Below, in pieces: positions 44,495 to 54,208 of a stretch of DNA of 64,000 nucleotides (its first letter is position 1; the number at the start of each line of letters is the position of its first letter). The position numbers were made by a program, and so were the translations under genes. This stretch comes from Rhynchopus euleeides. Lineage: Eukaryota; Euglenozoa; Diplonemea; Diplonemida; Diplonemidae. The stretch covers positions 248,001 to 312,000 of the forward strand of contig OY723245.1 in the NCBI GenBank assembly GCA_963210315.1, read 5' to 3'. The notes under the pieces were generated by a model that worked only from the letters and a program-made list of their open reading frames with translations, did not search any database and was not told the DNA's origin.

Positions 44495-45822
44495 TGTGCA
44501 GGCAGGCCAAACCGCCTGAAGAGACGCCTCCCCAGGAGAGGGGGTGGGGGGAGGCCTGTGGGGAGGGGTGGGGGGGTGGTGTGAGGGGGGGGGGGGTTTT
44601 TGATCGTCGAGAGTGGAATGTCGAGAGTGAAATGGAAAAGCAAAGTCACCCTGGCACCTTCTCGCAACGTTAGTCCTTTTTTTGTAGTCAACTACACCAG
44701 ATACGCTGTGCAAGGCAGATCAATGCACAATGGGGTTGTGGGCTGTGGGGATGAAGCCAAATATGCAGTGCTGCATCAATGCCGTGGAGGGGGGGCGAGA
44801 AAATCGTGCCGAGCGGAGGGGATGGGATGGGAGGAGGGGAGCGGCCATTACCCAGCAGAGCCTAACGCGTTTCGTTCACACATACAGGCATACGCACGAG
44901 GAGCCTCCTCGATAAAATGAAGGGCATGTGCGGGTGGGTGGGTGGGTGGGTGGGGGGAGTGACTTAGTATCTTGAGGGGTAGGGGGGATGGGGTGTGGAC
45001 TTCCGATGATGGACACAGTGGCTGCTGGGGCCAGAGGCATTTCAACCAAAAAAAATCCCCCCCCCCCCCCCCTACCCCCAACCCCCTTCATCCCCCCATC
45101 GTCCCGATGCTCACTGTTAGTCGCGCGAAGGGCCAAAGACAGCCCTGGGGGGGGATACCGCGTATCATCACTTATCGGCTCCTGCGCATGGCTGCTGCAC
45201 ATGGTGTAGGAACCTCCTTCCGAAGCCTTGCCATCTTGACATTGCTTCTATGGGACATATACCTTGACTTGCTGTTGAGCCGTGTGATGACACCTCTCAC
45301 TCCCACTGGTGCGGGAGGTGCAGTTTGAGGGCTGTTTGGCGCTGCAGAGTCGCCGGCATGCAGCATTGCAACGCCAGGCTCGGAGACTGCCTTCAAATGG
45401 TGCCTGTCGCGTCAGACGATGTGCGATTCAGACTTTCCTGCCGTGTCGGGTGAAGACCCGGCACCCTGTGGGCTCAGTCGGCAGGGCTGCACGGAGGGAT
45501 GTCGCAAGAGGCGTGATTCCCCATAGCGACGAGGGGTTCGGCTGTTGTGTCTGCTTCCTGGCCTGTGGCATTCCCAAGCTCGAAGCCCTGGGCATGCATC
45601 GCACGAGAACCTGTGTCAAGTGGGAGGAAGAGTGTGTCGGAGGCGGGTTGGATGGCCACGCGAAATCAGGGAACCCCACACACCCGCCCTCCCCACAACG
45701 AAGGGTCCCGGCTGTGCGGAGGATGGATGTCGTCCAGCTCTGGTGGCGTTAGATGGCAACAACAGGCTCCGACGAACATGCTGTGTGCAGGTCATACCAC
45801 TTGGCCACCATGGCTGTCGCCG
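44495..45822. other. Spacer between the propeller and kinase genes
   Basis: No gene firmly supported. Contains a (GGGT)n repeat at 44934-44955 and a C-run at 45057-45071. The homopolymer-free segment 45100-45800 probably includes the kinase 3' UTR; short minus-strand frames there (for example from an ATG at 45366, MLHAGDSAAPNSPQTAPP) are not convincing. Confidence 0.45.
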
Positions 45823-47838
45823 TCACTCGTCGTCAAAGAAAGCGTGCGACAGTGCCTTCCTGCAGGTGATGCGGTCTTCAGGGTCGTAGCGCAGCATGTC
45901 TGAGATGATGTCGTGGAACGACTCGCCACGCGGGGGCAGGGTGCCGCCTGCATGCATAACTTCGCACTGCCGATCCAAGGGCGGCAGGTCCTTCACGAAC
46001 TTGATGTTGTCCTTCGTCTCGTCGGCCGGGGGCCAGTCGACGTTGCCGTTCTTGTCGAAGTAGTGCGGTTCGTTCCGCTTCTTCACAGACGTAGCCGCGT
46101 TGGCCACCATCGCCTTGGGGAAGCGACCAATCACGTACTCCATCATGGCCAGGTGTTCGCGCGTCTCATGTGTTTGGAACATGCACTCACCTGCCGCGAG
46201 CTCCACCAACATCGTGCCAATAGCCCAGACATCTGCAGGTGTGGACCACCCCAGGTAGAGAACCGCCTCCGGTGCCCTGTAGTGGCGTGTGCCGATGGTC
46301 TGCCGTTTCCGCGCAGACTTGTTGTTCGTGTCAAAAGCTGACCCGAAGTCAATCACAACAATATCAGACGATACGGGCAGCGTGAGGCCGCTCGCTGCTT
46401 TCTCAGTTTCCATTTTTTTAAAAAGCACATTTTCGGGCTTCAGGTCTGTGTGAACCACACCCTTGCCGTGCACGTAAGCCATGCACTTCAGCATCTGCTC
46501 GGCAATAGACTTCACCATCTTCGGCGGGTATCCTTTGTAGTCGTTGGTGGACAGCAACTGGAACAGCGATGGCCCGTAGCAGGGCGTGACGATGCACGTA
46601 TGCCGCGCCTCACAGCCCTCCTTGGCCTCGAGGAAGCTGTGCAGGATGCGCAGGAAGCAGTGCTGCTGGAAACAGTCACCCTCGTCGAGACGCTTCAGCA
46701 CGCCCAGCTCCTCCTCTGCCGTGTGCATGTAGCACTCCTCTGCGCGCACAATCTTGACGGCAAAGCGGTCTGCCGCATTGACCTCGACATCAGCACGCTT
46801 GCAGAGCATCACGCGCGAGAAGGAGCCTTCGCCAAGCTTCCTCTCCACGAGGTACTTACCGTCGAACAGCGTCGCCCCCTCGCCACCGGAGTACTGTGTC
46901 TTCTCTTGCCGCCGCTTCCGCCGTGCGTCTGAGCTTTCGGAGTCTGACGACGACGACGAGCTGGAGGTCTCGCGAGTGGGGCGGTGCGACCTGTTCTTCC
47001 TCTCCTCGCGGTTGCGGCTGCGGTGGTCGCCCCGACGGTGGTCGTTGTGTTTGTGTCTTCGCTCCGAATCGTGCCTGTTGTCCTCGGTGCTCCGGTGCCT
47101 CCGGCTCTTCGGGACGGGCGCCTCACGGGCGGACGGCCCTTCTACCACACCGCCCCGCGGCCTGTCGCCTTTCGCGATATTCGCACCCTTCTGCTCGACT
47201 GCATCCTTGGCGCTCTTGGGGCCCTTTGCATCACGGCCGCCCCTGCCTTCCCGGTCGGCCCTGCCGTCACGCCCACCCCTGCCGCGCTGGGCCTGACGAT
47301 CGGCATCACGATCACGGTCGCGGTCGCGGTCGTGATCGCGGTCGCGCTCCCCCCTGGTGACATTGGGACGTGCACGGCTGTCACGATCCCTCCTGTCACG
47401 GCCATCCCCACGGCCCTCCCTACTGTCCCTGCTGCTGAAGCTGTCGCGGCGGCCCCTGCGGTCTCTAGACCTGCCTTCCCTGTTGTAGAAGCTGTCTCTG
47501 CGCCCTCCGCCATCCCGGCCATCCCGACCAGCCCGGGTGTCCCGTGTGTCTCTGGCCTCCCGGCCGTCTCTGCTGTCCCTGCGATCTCTGGCAAGCCCGC
47601 CCCTGGAGCCTCGAGACTCGGCGTGCCGGCCCCGGTTGCCATCGCGGTTGTCTCGCCGCCTGTCCCAGTCGCGGTCCTCCCGAAAACGGTCGTGGTCGCG
47701 GTCGTCGCCACCCCCCCTCCCGCTATCCCTGTGACGCCCGTTGGAGTCTTGCGGTGTCCGCTGCCGTCTGCGATCCTGATCACGGTCGCGGTCTCGGCGG
47801 ACGGGGCTGTCCCCGCGTCTTCTACCGTGCCGTCCCAT
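45823..47838 (-). CDS. LAMMER/CLK-family protein kinase with RD/RS-rich arm
   Basis: 671 residues from the ATG at 47838-47836 (MGRHGRRRGDSPVRR). About 300 N-terminal residues are a low-complexity arm of RD, DR, GR and RS dipeptides. The kinase domain starts near 325 with LGEGSFSRVMLCK, then FAVKIVR (catalytic Lys), HTDLKPENVLF, IDFGSAF, GTRHYRAPEAVL and EHLAMMEYVIG, the last being the LAMMER signature with a Tyr where most members have Arg. All catalytic residues are present and the domain ends naturally at HAFFDDE. CLK kinases phosphorylate SR proteins and regulate splicing in the nucleus; that role fits a genome with both cis- and trans-splicing. Compared with metazoan CLKs the arm is dominated by RD rather than RS. 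A TAGTCAG acceptor lies 5 nt before the ATG. Confidence 0.93.
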   Translation of the reverse strand: MGRHGRRRGDSPVRRDRDRDQDRRRQRTPQDSNGRHRDSGRGGGDDRDHDRFREDRDWDRRRDNRDGNRGRHAESRGSRGGLARDRRDSRDGREARDTRDTRAGRDGRDGGGRRDSFYNREGRSRDRRGRRDSFSSRDSREGRGDGRDRRDRDSRARPNVTRGERDRDHDRDRDRDRDADRQAQRGRGGRDGRADREGRGGRDAKGPKSAKDAVEQKGANIAKGDRPRGGVVEGPSAREAPVPKSRRHRSTEDNRHDSERRHKHNDHRRGDHRSRNREERKNRSHRPTRETSSSSSSSDSESSDARRKRRQEKTQYSGGEGATLFDGKYLVERKLGEGSFSRVMLCKRADVEVNAADRFAVKIVRAEECYMHTAEEELGVLKRLDEGDCFQQHCFLRILHSFLEAKEGCEARHTCIVTPCYGPSLFQLLSTNDYKGYPPKMVKSIAEQMLKCMAYVHGKGVVHTDLKPENVLFKKMETEKAASGLTLPVSSDIVVIDFGSAFDTNNKSARKRQTIGTRHYRAPEAVLYLGWSTPADVWAIGTMLVELAAGECMFQTHETREHLAMMEYVIGRFPKAMVANAATSVKKRNEPHYFDKNGNVDWPPADETKDNIKFVKDLPPLDRQCEVMHAGGTLPPRGESFHDIISDMLRYDPEDRITCRKALSHAFFDDE

Positions 47839-49830
47839 GGCGCTGACTACCGGCACATTTGCAACAAGAACAAGATGATTGCGGTGCCCTGCAGGGTGGT
47901 GGAAGCATCAAGCCGCTGTGTGTGATGTGCTAGCAACCCTTGCTGAGCTTCCGACGCATGCTCTTTTTTGTGTGAACCCCAGACCTTGCCTCTGGGCACG
48001 AGCAGGAAACAAACGGAAGAGCAGCGGGCAAAATACGACGAACACACATCGCCCGAGGGCAGGGGGGGTTGGGGGCCAGGGGCAGCTCCTCGCATTCCAT
48101 GTCGTTCGTAATGGAGCATGTTGCCTCCCACAGCAAACACATCACCCATGCGGCACCACACTCGGGACAGGTGGTGCATCCCTCCCATCTCTCCTATGTG
48201 GGGTCGAATTCGTGCACACATGCGTCTACACCAACTCCCCACAACCCAGCGCTTTTCATGGGACTCATTCTGTTCTGTCAGGTGCTGAGGGGTGCATCAC
48301 CTCTGCTACAACACCAGATCAAACAGGGCACTACCTGGGGCTATCTTCTTTTTGGTGTCGACAACGATACTTGTGTTTTGACCAAAAAGGAATCCAAGAA
48401 CATGCGGGGGGGGGGGGATAAAGAGAGCGGGGGAAAAAATACTTCAGCCACCCCCCGCACATTTCACGGCAGAACCCAACGCGGGGCTGGGGAGGACGGA
48501 GAGCGACGAGGAAGGGGGGTGTATCTGTGTTTGGCGGGGTGGGGGGGAGAGAGGGGGGGGGGGTGTGGGTGAGAGAACGAGAGAGACGGATCAACCAGTT
48601 AGGCTAACACAGCGAGAGGGAGAGCGAGCTATCGAGGGGCTGCCCTTCCGCAACCCCCCCCCCTTCCGCTCCCTCCCTCCCCCTCGCCTCGCTGTCTCCT
48701 CTCTCCCCTTCACACACACACACCCCGCGTTCTCCCACTTCTCTCCCCTTCACACTCACACCGGTATGACGAGAACACACATAACTAAACCCCACCCGCC
48801 TGCCCAACTCACACACGCCCTGGGGGGGGAGGAGGGAGAGGGGGAGGGAGACCGGGGAGGACGGACAATCTCTCTGGCAGGTTTTTTCTTTTTGCGGAAC
48901 CATAAAAATACCTGATACGGTCGCTTCTTCGTTGACACAACATGTTACAGCACAACCCGCAGTCCGAACCAACCACGTGGGATACGCTACTTGAGAATAC
49001 CAGCCGGGGGGGGGGAGCGGGTCAGCTAGAGGGGAAAACGGGGGTCTGGTGTGTATCGGCGCATGCATTTTCCTCGCCAAGAAGGAAATGGGAGGACGAA
49101 GGGGAGGGGGGGAGGGAGGGGGGGGGGGGGTTAAAGGGCGGGAGGGAGAAGAGGCGGGTGTGTGATGAGAGAGGGGGGGGGGCATTTGTTAGCACCCCAC
49201 TCCGACACACCCACCCCCCCCTCCCCACAGAACCCAATAGACGTCCCCCCCCCCCCCCTCCTCCTCCTCCTCCCCCGCACTCCCTCCTTTTTCGAGGAAG
49301 AATGCGCTGCCATCGGGGAAGGACCTGTCTGCCACTCGTGTGTTATCTTTGTGTGCCGGGGAGCTCCGTGCAAGGGGGGGGGGGGCACCGGCACAACACA
49401 CGTTGGGTTGGTTCTACCTCGCACACAACACACAGCCCGCACGGGGGGGGGGGGGGGGGGGAGGAAGGGGGGGGGGGGGAAACCCCCCTCGCACTGCTTC
49501 GCCCGCCCCCCCTACCCTTCCCGATAGAATCAATTTTCGGAACGGAACGCAAAAAAATAAAAGGCCAGATGCCCACAGAAGAAGATATTTCGTTTGAATT
49601 CTTGACGTGTTGCAGCAAGCGGCGGATGCTAAACAACGCGTGTCACTATTTTTTGAGATGATGCCACAATCGGTTGATAGATAGGGGGGGGGGGGGGTTT
49701 AGTTGAAAGTTGGTTGTGAAAGTGGCCCACAAGAGGGCCACGGCCACACACTGCCCCAGGCACACAGCAGCTCTGCCACGACGCAGGTGGGGTGGCGCGG
49801 GGGCCGGACACCAACAGCACACAGCCTCTC
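47839..49830. other. Spacer with strong homopolymer runs
   Basis: No gene supported. G-runs at 48405-48418, 49121-49131, 49377-49386, 49445-49490 and 49684-49696 and C-runs near 48650 and 49236. The short segment 47860-48400 is less biased and contains no convincing exon. Confidence 0.5.
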
Positions 49831-50504
49831 CTAGATCAGTTTGCTGTTCAGCTCCTCGCGTGTCTGGGTGCCCAGGAGGTAGGCACAGATACCAGCGAGC
49901 AGGAGGGACGCATAGACGGCCTTCGTCAGGTTGTCGATCATCGTCTCATCGGTGCGGATGTGCTGTGCATTCGTGTGGGGTGGGTGGATGCAGAGGGCTT
50001 AAAGAGCAGCGCATGCCTCCTTTATATTTTAGAGTTGTGAACAACGCAGATCATGCAGGACACAGGCGTGTGGGGTGTTCTCGCGATCGACGAAGAATGT
50101 GCTGGTTCCTCTCCAAAATCTCTGCAAAAGAATGGGGAGTACTGAATCACAGCCTCTCATAGAGGTGACCCCCTCCCTTCGTTCGTTATAAGAATGTGGG
50201 TGGGGTGATGACATACAATCAGGTGGTGGGCACAGTCCATCGACGGGTCGGGGTGGTCGTGGCAGTGGTGGTCGTACGCATCCCACGACTTCTGGAGGTC
50301 CTCCTCGAGGATAGACACCTTCCAGTAGCACCCCCCAGCAGCCAGCAGCAGCAGGGTCATGAAGAACGCAATCTTGTAGTGCATCCAACCGCCAGGGTTC
50401 TTGTAGGCCTCCCGGAGGCGTTCGCTGTCTGACAGGCTGCCAGTCAGAGGCTTCTTCTCCTGCGCAGCGGCTGCCGCAGCGGTGCGTCTCGCAACAGGTG
50501 CCAT
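49831..50504 (-). CDS. Small membrane protein with two transmembrane segments
   Basis: Exon 1 is 50504-50217, intron 50216-49963 (GTATGT...GCACAG, 254 bp, phase 0), exon 2 49962-49831, giving 139 residues. After an Ala-rich start (MAPVARRTAAAAAAQEKK), WMHYKIAFFMTLLLLAAGGC is the first membrane span. A His/Asp/Cys-rich loop follows (DHHCHDHPDPSMDCAHH), which could bind metal. After the join, HIRTDETMIDNLTKAVYASL leads into a second span ending AGICAYLLG, then a short charged tail TQTREELNSKLI. Both ends would face the same side. The protein may be a small ER or mitochondrial subunit, but I recognise no family. Without the intron the frame would run into nonsense, which supports the join. Confidence 0.75.
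49963..50216 (-). other. Cis-intron of the two-TM protein gene
   Basis: GTATGT at the 5' end, GCACAG at the 3' end. It is the longest intron seen in this window. Joining restores frame and adds a second hydrophobic span before a stop. Confidence 0.7.
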
Positions 50505-50775
50505 TGTGTATGTGTCGTTCGAACCCCTGAGTGGCGTGCATTATTATGTGAGGGTGTGCCATCATAGCTGCTTGGCGAAATTTGATTCCGGGTTCGATTC
50601 TGCAAAAAAACCGCAGCAGAGGGGTTATGGGTGTGCTGGGGTGGGATGGGATGGGGGGGGGGGGGGGGGGGGGAGGGGGTACACCATTTCTTCTCGAGGA
50701 TCCACCCCCTCTTCGTACATGCATACACTCGCCAGCAATCAGTTTTGCCGGGATTTTCTACTTCTAACCCCCCGC

Positions 50776-51549
50776 TCATGCCCTCGCCACACCGCCCTTC
50801 GCGCGCCCCCTCCTCCGGCGGCGCTTCGCAGGCGGCGCTGCTGCTGCTGCTGCTGCTGTATGGACACCTTCTGTTCCTCGGCCCGTCTTCCGACTCCCGG
50901 CACCACTCTGCCGCAGGGCGGGCTGCGCACACTCAGTAGCAAGGCCAGGCTCAAGCGGGGCGTCTGTGGCAACGGAGTGCCCATCACTTGGAGGCTTCAG
51001 CCCCTGGAGAGGGTCGCCTGCGAGGTCGCAGGGGAGGGTGTGTGGCATCGTGGTGATGGCCGTGGTGCTGCTGACGATCAGCACAGGCAGGGTCTGGCAG
51101 GGGTTGGCCTTGGTGGGCCCGCACAGGACAGGGTCAGCGCCTCGGATCTGAAACCGGTGGCCAACAAAAGCTGCCGGTGTGTCGCCGTTGCGCCACACCA
51201 GCCAGACAGGGCGTCCCGACTCGCGCATCCCGACGACGGCGCGTGGGTAGATGCAGCGGGGGCCGTGCCAGTCGATCACCTCCCCTCGCGACTCCAGCGC
51301 CTCGCGCGCCTCCCTGCTGGCCTGTGTCCCCAGCAGGTCCATGCCGTGCGACACCACTTCGATCCCCTCGGCACGAGGCTCCAGTGGCGGCTCCGGCTGC
51401 GATGCGACAGCATCGCCCCTCTCCGGCACGTCGACATCAGCGAGCCACTCCTCGATCTGGCTGCAGGTGGGCGTGCTGTCTGCAGCGTCGGGGCCCTGGC
51501 TTGCGCGGATGGTGTCGGCGTCGAGTATTGGTGGTCTTGGTGTATCCAT
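50776..51549 (-). CDS. Unknown protein with basic, nuclear-type C-terminus
   Basis: 257 residues from the ATG at 51549-51547 (MDTPRPPILDADTIRAS). The N-terminal 75 residues are acidic and Pro-rich. A compact-looking core follows at about 90-145 (CIYPRAVVGMRESGRPVWLVWRN, then AAFVGHRFQI), with regularly spaced aromatic and Val residues that could be a small beta-barrel. Then come an Ala tract and a run of basic residues (PPAKRRRRRGRAKGG) that looks like a nuclear localisation signal. The 5-Arg and Ala runs are coded by CGG and GCA repeats. No family recognised. A chromatin or RNA role is only a guess from the tail. It sits between the two-TM gene and the duplicated Tyr-rich genes. Confidence 0.65.
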   Translation of the reverse strand: MDTPRPPILDADTIRASQGPDAADSTPTCSQIEEWLADVDVPERGDAVASQPEPPLEPRAEGIEVVSHGMDLLGTQASREAREALESRGEVIDWHGPRCIYPRAVVGMRESGRPVWLVWRNGDTPAAFVGHRFQIRGADPVLCGPTKANPCQTLPVLIVSSTTAITTMPHTLPCDLAGDPLQGLKPPSDGHSVATDAPLEPGLATECAQPALRQSGAGSRKTGRGTEGVHTAAAAAAAPPAKRRRRRGRAKGGVARA

Positions 51550-51739
51550 GGTAGTGTGGGGAGAGGGGTGGCGGGCCCGCCTCGTGGTGCGGCCTCGTAT
51601 CACATATTCCGCCCCAACTCACGACAAGTTGGAAGAGGAGCACTGCGGGTGGTGGTGGTGGGTGGGTGTGTCTCGGAAATCAGGCACCCGCTTGCGTGTG
51701 GGTGTACTTTGCAGTGTGGGAGGTGGGCAGGGCAGGGGG

Positions 51740-52391
51740 GCGGCCTCCTGTTTGCTTGGTCCAACGCACCATCCCCGCCGTGGACTGACCCCGAGGGGCT
51801 AGCAGGACAACAAACAACAGGAACAATGCGGCGGTGCCGACCAGGAGGGGCGTGAGGCAGACTTCAAATGCGGTTACCTGCAGGAAGACTGCCAGTCACA
51901 ACAGGCCGTGCGGCACACATCGCAGCAACAGTCAGGTACCCTAAGGCATGGGTGGGCACCTTTGTGTTTCACATCTTTGAGGATTCCCCACCGTTATGGT
52001 GGGCGGGATTCATAGTCAAAACAAGTGTGGACGAACTGGTGTGGATAAATACGACAATAATACAGCGGGATTCAAGCGCTTTATCGAAAAAGCTACCCAC
52101 ACGGCTGCGCTCAGTAGTAGTAGGTGTACGGGTAGGTCGACAGCGGCGCCAGGCGTGCGCGCCTCACAGAGGCAGACACGGCAGCGTCAGCAGCAACACG
52201 CGCAGCCGTTGCGTTCGCGTTAGCGATCGCCACATCCGTCGAGGTCACGCTCGGCACGTACCCGTACGCCCGGGGCGACAGAGGTGCCGCGTAGGGGTAC
52301 GAGTACCCCAGACCGAGGCCCAGGGAGCTGGTGTACGGCGAGGTGTAGTAGTACGACATAGTTGACGGTGTGGTGTGGTGTGGAGGTGTAC
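51740..52391. repeat. Tandem duplication unit 1 (Tyr-rich gene plus 3' flank)
   Basis: This segment repeats at about 52492-53138, offset by about 750 bp, with high identity through the gene, its 3' flank and a non-coding block that starts near CTGTTTGCTTGGTCC. It is a direct tandem duplication of gene plus downstream region. Confidence 0.9.
52111..52359 (-). CDS. Small Tyr-rich protein, downstream copy
   Basis: 82 residues: it starts MSYYYTSPYTSSLGLGLGYS and ends PLSTYPYTYYY. The middle is an Ala/Val/Asn helix-like segment (DVAIANANATAARVAADAAV) followed by a basic SVRRARLAP. There is no signal peptide and no long hydrophobic span. It is nearly identical to the copy at 52863-53108; differences include an AYGY versus VY indel region and TYP versus TYL near the end. 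A CTCCTCCTGCAG acceptor lies about 40 nt upstream of the ATG. The Tyr-rich ends and low-complexity make-up suggest a structural or self-associating protein, but I recognise no family. The two intact copies argue that it is expressed and useful. Confidence 0.75.
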   Translation of the reverse strand: MSYYYTSPYTSSLGLGLGYSYPYAAPLSPRAYGYVPSVTSTDVAIANANATAARVAADAAVSASVRRARLAPLSTYPYTYYY

Positions 52392-52491
52392 GAAGGACTG
52401 CAGGAGGAGTGCTGTGTCACAGGGGTGCAGAGGGCAAGGGTGGGGTGTGCATGTGGCTGAAAGGGTGTGGGTGAGCGGGGGCAGGGGTGGG

Positions 52492-53138
52492 GCGGCATTC
52501 TGTTTGCTTGGTCCAACGCACCATCCCCGCCGTGGACTGACCCCGAGGGGCTAGCAGGACAACAAATAACAGGAACAATGCGGCGGTGCCAACCAGGTGG
52601 GGCGTGAGGCAGACTTCAAATGCGGTTACCTGCAGGAAGACTGCCAGCCACAACAGGCCGTGCGGCACACATCGCAGCAACAGTCAGGCACCCCAAGGCA
52701 TGGGTGGGCACCTTTGTGTTTCACATCTTTGAGGATTCCCCACCGTTATGGTGGGCGGGATTCATAGTCAAAACAAGTGTGGACGAACTGGTGTGGAGAA
52801 ATACGACAATAATACAGCGGGATTCAAGCGCTTTATCGAAAAAGCTACCCACACGGCTGCGCTCAGTAGTAGTAGGTGTACAGGTAGGTCGACAGCGGCG
52901 CCAGGCGTGCGCGCCTCACAGAGGCAGACACGGCAGCGTCAGCAGCAACACGCGCAGCCGTTGCGTTCGCGTTAGCAATCGCCACATCCGTCGCGGTCAC
53001 GCTCGGCACGTACACCCGGGGCGACAGAGGTGCCGCGTAGGGGTACGCAGAGTACCCCAGACCCAGGCCCAGGGAGCTGGTGTACGGCGAGGTGTAGTAG
53101 TACGACATAGTTGACGGTGTGGTGTGGTGTGGAGGTGT
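52492..53138. repeat. Tandem duplication unit 2
   Basis: Second copy of the unit at 51740-52391. The shared part ends shortly upstream of the ATG, at the GGTGTGGTGTGGTGTGGAGG word near 53115-53137, so each copy keeps its own upstream acceptor region. Confidence 0.9.
52863..53108 (-). CDS. Small Tyr-rich protein, upstream copy
   Basis: 81 residues, MSYYYTSPYTSSLGLGLGYS to PLSTYLYTYYY. Same organisation as the 52111-52359 copy: Tyr/Ser/Pro-rich start, a stretch with regularly spaced Ala/Val, a basic patch and a Tyr-rich tail. The ATG is preceded by a CACACCACACCCTGCAG acceptor about 40 nt upstream, different in sequence from that of the other copy. All differences between the copies keep the frame, which suggests selection on the protein. 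Confidence 0.75.
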   Translation of the reverse strand: MSYYYTSPYTSSLGLGLGYSAYPYAAPLSPRVYVPSVTATDVAIANANATAARVAADAAVSASVRRARLAPLSTYLYTYYY

Positions 53139-53574
53139 GTAGGCACTGCAGGGTGTGGTGTGGCAGTGGGCAGCGGGCACACCATCCAAAAATGCCACAC
53201 ACCCGACAAGAGCAAGAAGCCGGGCGCGTGGGGTTCGCATGCAGTATTGCGCACAACCGGATTTCCCACGGATGGGAGGCAGGCAGGCGTTGCACTGCTC
53301 CCAACCACAGCACTGCACGCTCGAAGCAATTGTTGGGGTGTGGAGAACGTGGCAACGGCTCGGAGTTGTGTCGGGGGGGGGGGGGGGAATTCCACAAACT
53401 GCGCGATCGTATGCAGGTCATACGCTGCGCCCGACGGGCACAGAGGGTAAGGCAAGAGTGCACACAAGGCAGTGCCTTGTGCGGAAGGGGGCAGGTGCGG
53501 CGGCCGCTGCAGCGGCGAGACGGAAAAGGGTGGCTGGGAGATCAGACGGCGACAACCGTCATAACATAGAAGGG
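53109..53574. other. Spacer between Tyr-rich gene and the S/T-P-rich gene
   Basis: About 470 bp with a G-run at 53373-53386. It holds the trans-splice acceptor of the Tyr-rich gene and presumably the 3' UTR of the preceding gene. No gene seen. Confidence 0.5.
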
Positions 53575-54208
53575 TCACAGCTCGATGGAGTCCACATCGG
53601 CGATATACTTGTTGAACGATGCCTGCCACTTCTGCGCATCTGTGTCCCACTTCGTCTCCTCCTCCTGTGCGGGGCGAGGGCGGGGGGGTGGCAGGCAACG
53701 CCAACACCAGAGCAACCCCAAACCACCACCCATCCCCTCCACACCCACCAATCAACCGCAGGCGGATAGACACCAAACACACCTTGGATTCAAACATCGC
53801 CCGCTGCTTCTTGCCGGAGGTCAGCGCTGTCGGCGTCTCAATATCCTCTGCATCCCTGGTCCGCTTCGCACTCCGCGGCGTGGCTGGCGTGCCAGCAGGG
53901 GTGCGCTGCCCCCTTGCAGGCGTGCCTGCTGTCCTGGCAGGGGACGCTGCCTGCTTGGGTGTGCGGCTGGGGCTCTTCGTCGGTGTCTTCCCACCCTTTG
54001 GTGGCGTCTTCACAGGCGCAGTCTGCGCGGTGCCACGGCGGGGCGTCTTCTGATCGCCTCTGGGCGACGCAGTCCTTTCCGGTGTCTTCGCCCCTGTGGG
54101 TCGGGTGCTCCTGGCAGCTGCAGCTGCTTTCGGCGGGGGTGGGGGCACGCTGCCCCGGCGCAGGGCAGAAGCGGCAGCAAGCCGTTCCTTGCGGGATGAT
54201 GCCGCCAT
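53575..54208 (-). CDS. Basic Thr/Pro-rich protein with one intron
   Basis: Exon 1 is 54208-53783, intron 53782-53665 (GTGTGT...GCACAG, 118 bp, phase 0), exon 2 53664-53575, giving 171 residues. It begins MAASSRKERLAAASALRRG and then carries many TP and SP dipeptides in basic context (TPERTASPRGDQKTPRRG, KTPTKSPSRTPKQAASP), resembling proline-directed kinase targets and tail regions of chromatin or microtubule-binding proteins. Exon 2 encodes a different, ordered-looking segment: EEETKWDTDAQKWQASFNKY then IADVDSIEL. An in-frame ATG also occurs 23 codons upstream, but a CGCCCACAG acceptor separates them less well, so the start is not certain. No family recognised; a nuclear or cytoskeletal role is inferred from composition. 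Confidence 0.7.
53665..53782 (-). other. Cis-intron of the Thr/Pro-rich gene
   Basis: Begins GTGTGT and ends CGCCCCGCACAG. It is the one intron here whose 5' end is not GTATGY. The join MFESK-EEETKWD is phase 0. Confidence 0.7.

Noticed and set aside
52417-52680. Minus-strand frame with hydrophobic segments in the Tyr-gene duplication
   Set aside because: No ATG, and the equivalent region of the other copy is interrupted by a stop, so it is not conserved as coding.
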